NCBI GenBank assembly: GCA_019243595.1
Contig: JAFAUA010000382.1
Span: forward strand, 1-14,667
Length of the DNA stretch: 14,667 nt
Direction: 5' to 3'
Source: Acidimicrobiia bacterium
GTDB lineage: Bacteria; Actinomycetota; Acidimicrobiia; Acidimicrobiales; AC-14
The notes beneath the pieces are model-generated. The model was not told the origin of the DNA, did not search any database, and was given only the letters and a program-made list of their open reading frames with translations. The position numbers and the translations under genes were made by a program. This document shows, piece by piece, positions 6,850 through 12,398 of the stretch (its first letter is position 1; each line of letters begins with the position of its first letter).

Positions 6850-7488
6850 ATGTCTGTCTGGGTCGTCGTCGTCGCCGCCGGGTCCGGCGTCCGGTTCGGT
6901 ACCCAGAAGCAGTACGAGATGCTGGGCGATCGTCGGGTCCTCGACTGGGCGCTCGAGCGCGCCCGTGCGATCGCCGAAGGCGTCGTCCTGGTCGTGCCAC
7001 CGGAACGCGCCGGCGAGTCCGAGCTCGGCGTGGACGCCGTCGTCGCCGGTGCCGAGACCAGGGCGGGGTCGGTGCGCGCCGGGTTGGCGGCCGTCCCCCA
7101 CGAAGCTGAGGTGGTGGTCGTCCACGACGCCGCCCGTCCCCTTGCATCGGTCGCCCTGTTCCAGCAGGTGGTCGACGCCGTCCGCAACGGCGCCGACGGG
7201 GCCGTCCCGGCTGTGAAGGTGGCCGACACCGTCAAAGTCGTCGACGACGGCGCCGTCGCCGAGACCCTCGACCGTGATCGCCTAGTCGCGGTGCAGACGC
7301 CGCAGGCCTTCGCGGCGGCCGCCCTGCGCAAGGCGCACGAGACCGGGGCCGATGGCACCGACGACGCCGCGCTGGTCGAAGCGATCGGGGGCCGGGTCGT
7401 CGTCGTGCCCGGCGAGGACGCCAACGCCAAGATCACCAGCCAGCACGACCTCCTCGTCGCCCGGGCCCTGATCGAGACACTCGCCTAG
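6850..7488 (+). CDS. ispD: 2-C-methyl-D-erythritol 4-phosphate cytidylyltransferase
   Basis: IspD joins CTP to MEP to give CDP-ME in the non-mevalonate isoprenoid pathway. It is 212 aa, somewhat short but complete. The nucleotide loop AAGSGVRFG is at 9-17 with Arg15, and Lys20 follows; both are catalytic in the family. Other motifs are AETRAGSVRAGL (68-79), HDAARP (92-97), TPQAF (150-154), GTDDAAL (169-175) and AKIT (193-196). The frame is open upstream into yacL, but homology begins at ATG 6850, 13 nt after the yacL stop. No Shine-Dalgarno sequence is visible, so coupling to yacL is likely. ispF follows 10 nt downstream. Confidence 0.96.
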   Translation: MSVWVVVVAAGSGVRFGTQKQYEMLGDRRVLDWALERARAIAEGVVLVVPPERAGESELGVDAVVAGAETRAGSVRAGLAAVPHEAEVVVVHDAARPLASVALFQQVVDAVRNGADGAVPAVKVADTVKVVDDGAVAETLDRDRLVAVQTPQAFAAAALRKAHETGADGTDDAALVEAIGGRVVVVPGEDANAKITSQHDLLVARALIETLA

Positions 7489-7498
7489 CGTCACGCAC
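7486..7498 (+). promoter_or_regulatory. Putative internal leaderless promoter (TAGCGT) of ispF
   Basis: TAGCGT at 7486-7491 fits TANNNT and lies 7 nt before the ispF ATG. Its first three bases are the ispD stop codon. No ribosome-binding site is present in the 10-nt gap. This mirrors the disA start and may allow ispF to be transcribed separately inside the operon. Confidence 0.4.
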
Positions 7499-7972
7499 AT
7501 GGCGGTGCGCGTGGGCATGGGCTTCGACGTCCACGCATTCAGCGACGAACCGGGCCGTCGGTTGATGCTCGGCGGCGTCGAACTCCACGGGGAGCGGGGT
7601 CTCGCAGGCCACAGCGACGCCGACGTCGTGGCTCATGCCGTGGGCGACGCCCTTCTGGGCGCGGCGGGGCTGGGCGACCTCGGCGAGCACTTCCCCGATG
7701 CCGACCCGGCATGGGAGGGGGCCGACAGCCTGGCGCTGCTGCGCCGTGTCGTCGAGCTGGCGTCCGCCGCCGGGTGGCGGCCGGTGAACGTCGACTGCAC
7801 GGTCGTCGCCGAGCAGCCGCGCCTGGCCCCGCACCGGGCGGCGATGCAGGAGCGGCTGACGGCGGCGGTCGGTGCGCAGGTCAGCGTCAAGGCCACGACC
7901 GCCGAGCAGCTGGGTGCGTTGGGCCGTGGGGAGGGGGTGGCCTGCTGGGCGGTCGCCCTCGTCGAGAGCTGA
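7499..7972 (+). CDS. ispF: 2-C-methyl-D-erythritol 2,4-cyclodiphosphate synthase
   Basis: IspF cyclises CDP-ME 2-phosphate to MEcPP with loss of CMP, as a metal-dependent homotrimer. It is 157 aa, the usual size. The metal ligands are Asp10 and His12 in GFDVHAF, with His46 in VVAHAVGD; the active-site segment GHSDADVV is at 37-44, and CTVVAEQPRLAPHRAAM carries the second half-site. The C-terminal signature reads VKATTAEQLGALGRGEGVA. ATG 7499 starts the conserved beta strand VRVGMGFD. The last codons overlap the probable CTG start of rlmB. IspE is not in this window. Confidence 0.97.
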   Translation: MAVRVGMGFDVHAFSDEPGRRLMLGGVELHGERGLAGHSDADVVAHAVGDALLGAAGLGDLGEHFPDADPAWEGADSLALLRRVVELASAAGWRPVNVDCTVVAEQPRLAPHRAAMQERLTAAVGAQVSVKATTAEQLGALGRGEGVACWAVALVES

Positions 7973-8742
7973 AGCGGCCCGCCAAGTCGGCGTCGAAGCC
8001 GCGCTCGATCGGCGGCGAGCAGGTCGAGGGCCGCCAGGCGGTGCGGGAGCTGCTCACGGCGCGCACGCGGCCGGTCCGCGACGTGTGGGTCGCCGAGGGT
8101 CTCGACCCCGCTCCGGTGCTGCGCGAGATCAACGAGCTGGCGAAACGGGCGCGGGTCCCGGTCCGCTACGTCGGCCGCCGGGCTCTCGAGGCCGAAGCCC
8201 GGACCGATGGTCCCCAGGGCGTGCTGGCCCACGCCAAGGCGCTGCCCGAGCACGACTTCGACGCCCTGTGCCGGCCGAAGGGCGGGCGGCCGCCCTTCCT
8301 GCTCGGCTTCGACGGTGTGACCGACCCCCAGAACCTCGGGGCGCTGCTCCGCAGTGCCGAGGGCGCAGGGGTCACGGGCGCCGTCCTGCCCCGGCACCGG
8401 ACCGCCCACGTGACGCCCTCGGTGACCAAGGCGGCCGCCGGGGCCGTCGAGCACGTGCCTCTGGCGGTCGTGTCGGGGCTCCCGGCTGCCCTGGCACGGG
8501 CCCGTGACCTGGGCATCTGGGTGGTCGGCCTCGACGAGCAGGGCGACCAGAGCCTGTTCGAGCTCGAGGTGGCCACCGAGCCCGTGTTGCTCGTCGTCGG
8601 GGCCGAGGGGGCTGGTCTGTCCAGGCTCGTGCGGCAGCGCTGCGACGTCCTCGCCCGGATACCGCTGAAAGGGTCAATTCCGTCACTCAACGTGGCGGCA
8701 GCTGGCAGCCTTGCGGTGTTCGAGGTGAGTCGCCGCCGCTGA
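7969..8742 (+). CDS. rlmB: SpoU/TrmH-family 23S rRNA (guanosine-2'-O-)methyltransferase, CTG start
   Basis: The RlmB type methylates a ribose in the peptidyl-transferase loop of 23S rRNA using SAM; TrmH-family paralogues with other targets cannot be excluded. Counting from CTG 7969 it is 257 aa. The N-terminal substrate-binding domain (about 15-100) opens with GGEQVEGRQAVREL. The SPOUT knot has motif 1 DPQNLGALLRSA (119-130), motif 2 VVGAEGAGLSRLVRQ (209-223) and motif 3 SLNVAAAGSLA (239-249), where most relatives have SLNVSVA. No ATG, GTG or TTG lies in frame between 7777 and 8040, yet homology begins by about 8015. CTG 7969 overlaps the ispF stop as CTGA, the usual 4-nt coupling layout. ATG 7711 would force a 262-nt overlap with ispF. 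Confidence 0.9.
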   Translation: MKRPAKSASKPRSIGGEQVEGRQAVRELLTARTRPVRDVWVAEGLDPAPVLREINELAKRARVPVRYVGRRALEAEARTDGPQGVLAHAKALPEHDFDALCRPKGGRPPFLLGFDGVTDPQNLGALLRSAEGAGVTGAVLPRHRTAHVTPSVTKAAAGAVEHVPLAVVSGLPAALARARDLGIWVVGLDEQGDQSLFELEVATEPVLLVVGAEGAGLSRLVRQRCDVLARIPLKGSIPSLNVAAAGSLAVFEVSRRR

Positions 8743-8758
8743 CCATTTCGTCACACTG

Positions 8759-8788
8759 AAGCCATACTTCGCGGCTTTTATGGCGATT
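8759..8788 (+). terminator. Terminator-like hairpins after rlmB
   Basis: Two overlapping stems follow the rlmB stop: AAGCC (8759-8763) with GGCTT (8773-8777), and GCCATA (8761-8766) with TATGGC (8779-8784). Short T-runs follow each (TTT after 8776, TTTT at 8787-8790). A weak intrinsic terminator for the carD-rlmB run is plausible; the stems are not GC-rich. Confidence 0.4.
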
Positions 8789-8802
8789 TTCACGACTGTT
8801 CT

Positions 8803-8819
8803 TTAGCCAATATGGCTAA
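8803..8819. promoter_or_regulatory. Operator-like palindrome TTAGCCAATATGGCTAA
   Basis: Seven-base arms TTAGCCA and TGGCTAA are perfect around the centre ATA. It lies about 143 bp upstream of the sigma factor start in a region much richer in A+T than its surroundings. Size and symmetry suit a dimeric regulator; which one is unknown. Confidence 0.45.
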
Positions 8820-8845
8820 GCACTAGTCATTGGTATGGCGCAGAC

Positions 8846-8881
8846 TGACCATTGACACTCCGTGGTCAAGATGGTTACAAC
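8846..8881 (+). promoter_or_regulatory. Predicted sigH promoter within an inverted repeat
   Basis: TTGACA (8852-8857), a perfect -35, is followed by 18 nt and TACAAC (8876-8881), a 4-of-6 match to TATAAT. The -35 sits inside an inverted repeat TGACCA (8846-8851) / TGGTCA (8863-8868). Predicted initiation near 8887-8889 gives a leader of about 75 nt before the sigma gene. Confidence 0.55.
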
Positions 8882-8891
8882 GGACTAGTCC
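8882..8891. promoter_or_regulatory. Perfect palindrome GGACTAGTCC at the predicted start of transcription
   Basis: This 10-bp perfect palindrome covers the predicted +1 of the sigma gene. A related copy occurs 62 bp upstream: ACTAGTCATTGG (8822-8833) against ACTAGTCCTTGG (8884-8895), 11 of 12 identical. A paired operator is possible. Confidence 0.4.
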
Positions 8892-8961
8892 TTGGGACCC
8901 TCCGAGAACACACCACCACCGAGCCAATCCGCACCCCGCCGACGCAGCCACAGGAGTAGGA

Positions 8962-9624
8962 ATGCCGCTCTGCCTGGACTCTTCCGCCGAACTGAGTGAC
9001 GACGCACTCGTCGCCCGTTACCGCCTCGGCGACGTTGAAGCCCTCGACGCCATCCTCGAGCGGTACCGGCGCTTCGTCCGGTCCAAGGCCCGTGGCTATT
9101 TCCTCGTCGGCGCTGACTTCGACGACATCGAGCAGGAGGGGATGATCGGCCTGTACAAGGCCGTGCGCGACTTCCGCGACGACCGCCAGGCATCGTTCCG
9201 GGCCTTCGCCGAGCTGTGCATCACCCGCCAGATCATCACCGCCATCAAGACGGCGACCCGCCAGAAGCACCAGCCGCTCAACCAGTACGTGTCGATCTCG
9301 GGCGTGCGTGGCACCGACGATCCCAGCGAGCGCAGCGTCGAGCGTCTCCTCGACGACCACAACGTGGCCGACCCGGCCGACGAGGTGGTGTCGGGCGAGC
9401 GCATGGGCGCCATGCGGGATTCGATGGGGCAGCTGCTCTCCGGTCTCGAGGTCGACGTCCTGCGCCTCTACGTGGAGGGCCGCTCCTACCAGGAGATCGG
9501 TGAGGAGTTGGGCCGCCACGTGAAGTCGATCGACAACGCCCTGCAGCGCATCAAGCGCAAGCTCGAGGTCCACCTGGCCGAGCGGGACGCCGCCGAGGAA
9601 GAGGCCGAAGCCCTCCTCGTGTAG
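8962..9624 (+). CDS. sigH: RNA polymerase sigma factor, SigH (Spo0H)-type sigma-70 family
   Basis: 220 aa, the length of Bacillus SigH (218). Region 2 (about 36-107) contains RFVRSKARGYFLVGADFDDI and AELCITRQIITAIKTATRQK. Region 4 (about 155-203) has RSYQEIGEELGRHVKSIDNA with the helix-turn-helix. These blocks match Bacillus subtilis SigH far more closely than ECF or housekeeping sigma factors. An acidic tail (AERDAAEEEAEALLV) ends the protein. ATG 8962 is chosen for its ribosome site AGGAG at 8952-8956; the open frame upstream to 8830 crosses the predicted promoter. In Bacillus SigH drives early sporulation and transition-phase genes; the role here is unknown, since no sporulation gene is in the window. 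It follows rlmB, as in the Bacillus chromosome. It is unrelated to the ECF protein called SigH in mycobacteria. Confidence 0.93.
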   Translation: MPLCLDSSAELSDDALVARYRLGDVEALDAILERYRRFVRSKARGYFLVGADFDDIEQEGMIGLYKAVRDFRDDRQASFRAFAELCITRQIITAIKTATRQKHQPLNQYVSISGVRGTDDPSERSVERLLDDHNVADPADEVVSGERMGAMRDSMGQLLSGLEVDVLRLYVEGRSYQEIGEELGRHVKSIDNALQRIKRKLEVHLAERDAAEEEAEALLV

Positions 9625-9634
9625 TTCCAGCCCA

Positions 9635-9672
9635 TCGCACGTTTTCCCCAGGGACCTGGGGAAAACGTGCGA
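9635..9672. terminator. 38-bp near-perfect palindrome, probable bidirectional terminator
   Basis: Two 18-bp perfect complementary arms (9635-9652 and 9655-9672) flank the 2-base centre GA. The core reads GTTTTCCCCAGG and its mirror. It begins 10 nt after the sigma gene stop and lies between that gene and the convergent tRNA-Thr, so a two-way terminator is the simplest reading. Read from either strand the stem carries internal T- or A-runs, but no free T-tract follows. A protein-binding site or a dispersed repeat is the alternative. Confidence 0.6.
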
Positions 9673-9677
9673 ACAGC

Positions 9678-9686
9678 TGTGGACAA
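9678..9686 (-). promoter_or_regulatory. DnaA-box-like 9-mer TTGTCCACA
   Basis: On the minus strand positions 9686-9678 read TTGTCCACA, identical to the actinobacterial DnaA box consensus. It is single, 5 bp from the long palindrome. One box does not make an origin; a perfect 9-mer is expected by chance at roughly one in ten windows of this size. Confidence 0.35.
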
Positions 9687-9689
9687 CGT

Positions 9690-9706
9690 GTTGGCGCCCG
9701 GCCAAC
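9690..9706 (-). terminator. Small hairpin downstream of tRNA-Thr
   Basis: GTTGGC (9690-9695) and GCCAAC (9701-9706) form a 6-bp stem with a 5-nt loop, 27 nt beyond the tRNA 3' end. No T-run follows on either strand. It may help end or process the tRNA transcript. Confidence 0.3.
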
Positions 9707-9732
9707 CCGTCTGACGCCAACCATCCTGGGAG

Positions 9733-9806
9733 AGCCCGAGGCGAGACTCGAACTCGCTACCTCCCGCTTACAAGGCGGGTGCTCTGGCCGGGTGAGCTAC
9801 TCGGGC
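9733..9806 (-). tRNA. tRNA-Thr (anticodon TGT)
   Basis: A full cloverleaf of 74 nt is readable on the minus strand. The acceptor arm is GCCCGAG with CTCGGGC, the D stem GCTC with GAGC, the anticodon stem CCCGC with GCGGG around the loop CTTGTAA (anticodon TGT, decoding ACA), and the T arm GCGAG-TTCGAGT-CTCGC. The discriminator base is T and no CCA is encoded. A -10-like TACGCT lies at 9823-9818, giving a very short 5' leader. The gene converges on sigH and diverges from the DUF3263 gene. Confidence 0.95.
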
Positions 9807-9852
9807 TTGTAGCGGACAGCGTAGGGGTGTCGCGCGGATGGGGGATGCTTGA

Positions 9853-9871
9853 CCCTCCCCTCCGGGGAGGG
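9853..9871 (+). promoter_or_regulatory. GC-rich hairpin including a GGGGAGG motif before the DUF3263 gene
   Basis: CCCTCCCC (9853-9860) and GGGGAGGG (9864-9871) form a perfect 8-bp stem with a 3-nt loop. The right arm contains the only Shine-Dalgarno-like stretch before ATG 9885, though 13-14 nt away. If transcribed, the stem would hide it. It could also act as a terminator or a barrier between the divergent tRNA and this gene. Confidence 0.4.
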
Positions 9872-9884
9872 CAGGCTGCCTGGG

Positions 9885-10139
9885 ATGGCACTCTCCGACC
9901 GAGAGAAGGCGATCATCGACTTCGAGCGGACCTGGTGGGCGGAGCCGGGACCCAAGGAGCTGGCGATCCGCGAACGATTTCAGCTCTCGGCCACGCGCTA
10001 TTACCAGGTGCTGAACTCCTTGCTCGAGTCGTCCGACGCCGTGGAGTACGACCCGCTGGTCGTGCGCCGGCTGCGGCGACTGCGAGACAGGCGTCGGCGC
10101 GCCCGCTTCGAAGGCCGCTCGGCCGACCAGCCGCGCTGA
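9885..10139 (+). CDS. DUF3263 family small protein
   Basis: 84 aa, matching the actinobacterial DUF3263 family in length and pattern. The core is DREKAIIDFERTWW (5-18), then PKELAIRERFQLSATRYYQVLN (23-44), which resembles a helix-turn-helix, and a basic C-terminus VVRRLRRLRDRRRRAR. The family has no established function; the fold pattern suggests DNA or RNA binding. ATG 9885 starts the conserved region; TTG 9849 upstream is in frame but would add 12 residues overlapping the hairpin. The gene is followed after 1 nt by the LytR_C protein, a common actinobacterial neighbour, so the two are probably co-transcribed and coupled. Confidence 0.85.
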   Translation: MALSDREKAIIDFERTWWAEPGPKELAIRERFQLSATRYYQVLNSLLESSDAVEYDPLVVRRLRRLRDRRRRARFEGRSADQPR

Positions 10140-10140
10140 C

Positions 10141-10797
10141 ATGGCGGCCCGGCACGCGGCCACCGACGGTTCCTTCGGCCGGTCGGCGGGCGGGGCGGCC
10201 CTGCGCGGCGCCGGCCTCCTCGCCGTCGCCGTGATCCTCGGCATCATCCTCCTGCGCAGCGGCGGGGGCGACCCGTACGCGAGCGCGGTTCGTTCGATCT
10301 CACCGCAGACGCCTGAGGCCACCATCCCGCCGACGGCGACGACCCTCACCGTTCCCGTGCGGCAGCCCGCCCAGATCAAGGTGCTCCCCGCCAACGGCAC
10401 CAGTACCGCCGGCGCCGGCCTTCTCGTCTTCAACCGCCTGAAGCAGGCGGGCTACAACGTGCTGGCCGCCACCAACACCACCGACCAGGGCAGTGCTACG
10501 GCGTCGAGCGTCTTCTTCAACCCCGACTTCGAGCGCGAGGCGCACGTGGTCGCCCAGATTCTCGGGGTGCCAGATTCCGACGTGCAGGCGATGCCGACGC
10601 CACCTCCCGTCAGCGATACGCGCGGCGCCGACATCATCGTCGTCGTCGGCCCTGACCTCGCCAAGGAGGGGACGCCCGCGGTGACGTCGCCCCCGACGAC
10701 GGCTCGGCGTGTGACGCCGACGACGGCCCACGCCGTCACGCCCACGACGGCGCACACGGCCACCACCGTGCATACGGCGACGACGGTCAAGCACTGA
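10141..10797 (+). CDS. LytR_C-domain protein with single membrane anchor
   Basis: 218 aa. A short basic cytoplasmic start is followed by one transmembrane segment (about 23-38, GAGLLAVAVILGIILL) and no clear cleavage site, so a signal-anchored outside protein is likely. After a Pro/Thr linker, a LytR_C domain (PF13399, about 77-175) begins AQIKVLPANGTSTAGAG and ends ADIIVVVGPDLA. This domain occurs at the end of LCP cell-wall-polymer ligases and in stand-alone wall proteins; the LCP catalytic domain is absent here. The tail (about 186-218) repeats TPTTAH and TATTVH units, rich in Thr and His and probably wall-spanning. The start follows the DUF3263 stop by 1 nt. Confidence 0.85.
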   Translation: MAARHAATDGSFGRSAGGAALRGAGLLAVAVILGIILLRSGGGDPYASAVRSISPQTPEATIPPTATTLTVPVRQPAQIKVLPANGTSTAGAGLLVFNRLKQAGYNVLAATNTTDQGSATASSVFFNPDFEREAHVVAQILGVPDSDVQAMPTPPPVSDTRGADIIVVVGPDLAKEGTPAVTSPPTTARRVTPTTAHAVTPTTAHTATTVHTATTVKH

Positions 10798-10801
10798 CGG
10801 A

Positions 10802-11614
10802 CTAGCGAACGCGCTTGGTCTTCGAGCGGACCTCGATGGTGAGGGTCCCGGTCACCGGCGGTCCTTGGTCGCCGGGCGTGAGCGTCACCTGGTAGTTGCC
10901 GGTTGTCGTCGACGACGCCTCTTCGACGGCGCCGTCGGCCAGCTCACGGGTGGCGTTGCTCAGCGTGCTCTCGACGCCTTGCAGCGCCAGCTGGCCGCCT
11001 GAGAGCGGGCTCTGCGTAGAGACGGGAAGGCGGGTCGACGAGCGGATCGATGCCACCTTGCGCCCGCCAACGACACCGAAGGACTCGAGCCGCCCAGATC
11101 CGCGGAGGCGCGCGGGCGCGGACCCGGCGAGCGCGAGGTGGTCGTCGATCGTCCACTGCTCACCCGCGGCCAGCGGTCGCGGAGGTGGGGCGCCGGCCGC
11201 CGCCGGGAAGATCTCCGACAGCCCGAACGGCTCGAGCACCGAGGCCGGCAGGCCCTCGACGCTTTCCACGGCGGTGAGCTGGGCCGCCCGGTCGAACAGC
11301 ACGACGAACTTGCGCGGTGCCGACCCCGCCCGGCGCAGCTCGACCTGCACGCGGATGCCCTGAGGGCCGGAGGCGAGCACGATCTCGTCGGCTTCCAGCC
11401 GGGCGTCGTCCACCGTGCGCTGCGGACCGTCGCTCCCGAGCTGGATGGTGCGAGCCTTGGTCACGTCGACCTGGTACCGGTAGCGGGCGCCGACCGGCGG
11501 GTGAAAGGCCACCTGCACGGTGTCGGGGCGGCAGGCGGCGAGGACGCCGCAGCCCAGCGCCCCCAGTGCGCATACGAGAATCACGCGGCGCGCGCTCGGA
11601 ATCGGGCGACGCAC
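10802..11614 (-). CDS. Putative lipoprotein of unknown function
   Basis: 270 aa from GTG 11614. The signal is MRRPIPSARR, then a hydrophobic core and lipobox LAAC with Cys28 as the lipidated residue. GTG 11584 (residue 11) is in frame but would lose the arginines needed in the signal. The mature part is mostly beta-like: an opening GARYRYQVDV, a PLAAGEQWTIDD segment near the middle, and repeated polar strands to a basic end. No enzyme motif is seen; the family was not recognised with confidence. The open frame continues antisense through otsB to 12343, and that part is rejected. It is divergent from otsB by 25 bp, and ends 4 nt past the LytR_C stop (tail to tail). Confidence 0.82.
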   Translation of the reverse strand: MRRPIPSARRVILVCALGALGCGVLAACRPDTVQVAFHPPVGARYRYQVDVTKARTIQLGSDGPQRTVDDARLEADEIVLASGPQGIRVQVELRRAGSAPRKFVVLFDRAAQLTAVESVEGLPASVLEPFGLSEIFPAAAGAPPPRPLAAGEQWTIDDHLALAGSAPARLRGSGRLESFGVVGGRKVASIRSSTRLPVSTQSPLSGGQLALQGVESTLSNATRELADGAVEEASSTTTGNYQVTLTPGDQGPPVTGTLTIEVRSKTKRVR

Positions 11615-11639
11615 CGGGCGAGAGTACCGTCGCCCCTTC
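11615..11639. promoter_or_regulatory. Divergent promoter with overlapping -10 elements (lipoprotein / otsB)
   Basis: On the minus strand TACTCT (11626-11621) lies exactly 6 nt before the lipoprotein GTG. On the plus strand TACCGT (11625-11630) lies 9 nt before the otsB ATG. Both fit TANNNT and share the central TA at 11625-11626. No Shine-Dalgarno sequence precedes either start, so both messages may be leaderless or nearly so. Confidence 0.5.
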
Positions 11640-12398
11640 ATGCAACGACCGGGGTTTCTCGATGTTCTCGCCGCGCAACCCGAACGCGCCGGCGTGTACA
11701 CCGACTTCGACGGGACGCTGGCGCCGATCGTCGACAACCCGTATGAGGCGCGGGCGCTCCCCGGGTCAGCCGACACCCTCGGCGCGCTGGCGGACCGATA
11801 CGCCCGCGTCGGGGTGATCTCCGGTCGGCCCGTTCGGTACCTGCTCGACAACATCGCCGCCCCGGGCGTCGACCTCTGGGGCGAGTACGGGCTCGAGCGC
11901 GTCGTCGACGGTGAGATCCGCGCCGCTGAGGGCGCAGAGGAATGGCGGCGGGTCGTCGAGGACGTCGCGACGCGAGCGGACGACGCGGGCGTCGCCGAGC
12001 GAGTCGAGCGCAAGAGTCTCTCGGTCACGCTGCACTGGCGCGCCGAACCCGAGCGCGAGGCAGCGGTACACAAGTGGGCGGAGTCTGAGGCGACGCGGAC
12101 CGGACTGGAAGCGCTCGCGGCGCGCAAGGCCGTCGAGTTGCGCCCGCCGCTGCGGCGGGACAAGGGCACGGCGCTCGGCGAGGCAGCGGCCGGATTGGCC
12201 GCCGTCTGCTTCCTCGGCGACGACCGCGGCGACCTTGCGGCCTTCGACGCTCTCGACCGCTTCGCCGAAGGCGGCGTCAACGTCACTCGGATCGGCGTCC
12301 GCAGCCCCGAGATGCCCGAAGAGCTCGGGAGCCGCGCCGACATCGTGGTCGACGGCCCCGAAGGTGCGCTCGAGTTGCTTCAGTCGTTGTTGCCGTAG
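11640..12398 (+). CDS. otsB: Trehalose-6-phosphate phosphatase
   Basis: OtsB removes phosphate from trehalose-6-phosphate, the second step of the OtsAB route. It is 252 aa, normal size, with a HAD fold. Motif I is YTDFDGTLAP with nucleophile Asp22 and acid Asp24, motif II VISGRP with Ser61, motif III Lys175 in RRDKGTAL, and motif IV LGDDRGD with Asp194, Asp195 and Asp198. The cap lies about 85-170. The ATG at 11640 starts the conserved region; the open frame upstream overlaps the divergent lipoprotein gene and is rejected. It faces the synthase gene otsA tail to tail, so the two pathway genes are not in one operon. Confidence 0.94.
   Translation: MQRPGFLDVLAAQPERAGVYTDFDGTLAPIVDNPYEARALPGSADTLGALADRYARVGVISGRPVRYLLDNIAAPGVDLWGEYGLERVVDGEIRAAEGAEEWRRVVEDVATRADDAGVAERVERKSLSVTLHWRAEPEREAAVHKWAESEATRTGLEALAARKAVELRPPLRRDKGTALGEAAAGLAAVCFLGDDRGDLAAFDALDRFAEGGVNVTRIGVRSPEMPEELGSRADIVVDGPEGALELLQSLLP

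Noticed and set aside
8830..8961. N-terminal extension of the sigma factor to GTG 8830
   Set aside because: The added sequence is not sigma-like, crosses the predicted promoter, and ATG 8962 has a strong ribosome-binding site.
9635..9721. Replication origin
   Set aside because: Only one DnaA-box match and no AT-rich unwinding region, dnaA or dnaN nearby.
11615..12343. Long upstream extension of the lipoprotein frame
   Set aside because: Ser/Arg-rich and antisense to otsB; the lipoprotein signal starts cleanly at 11614.
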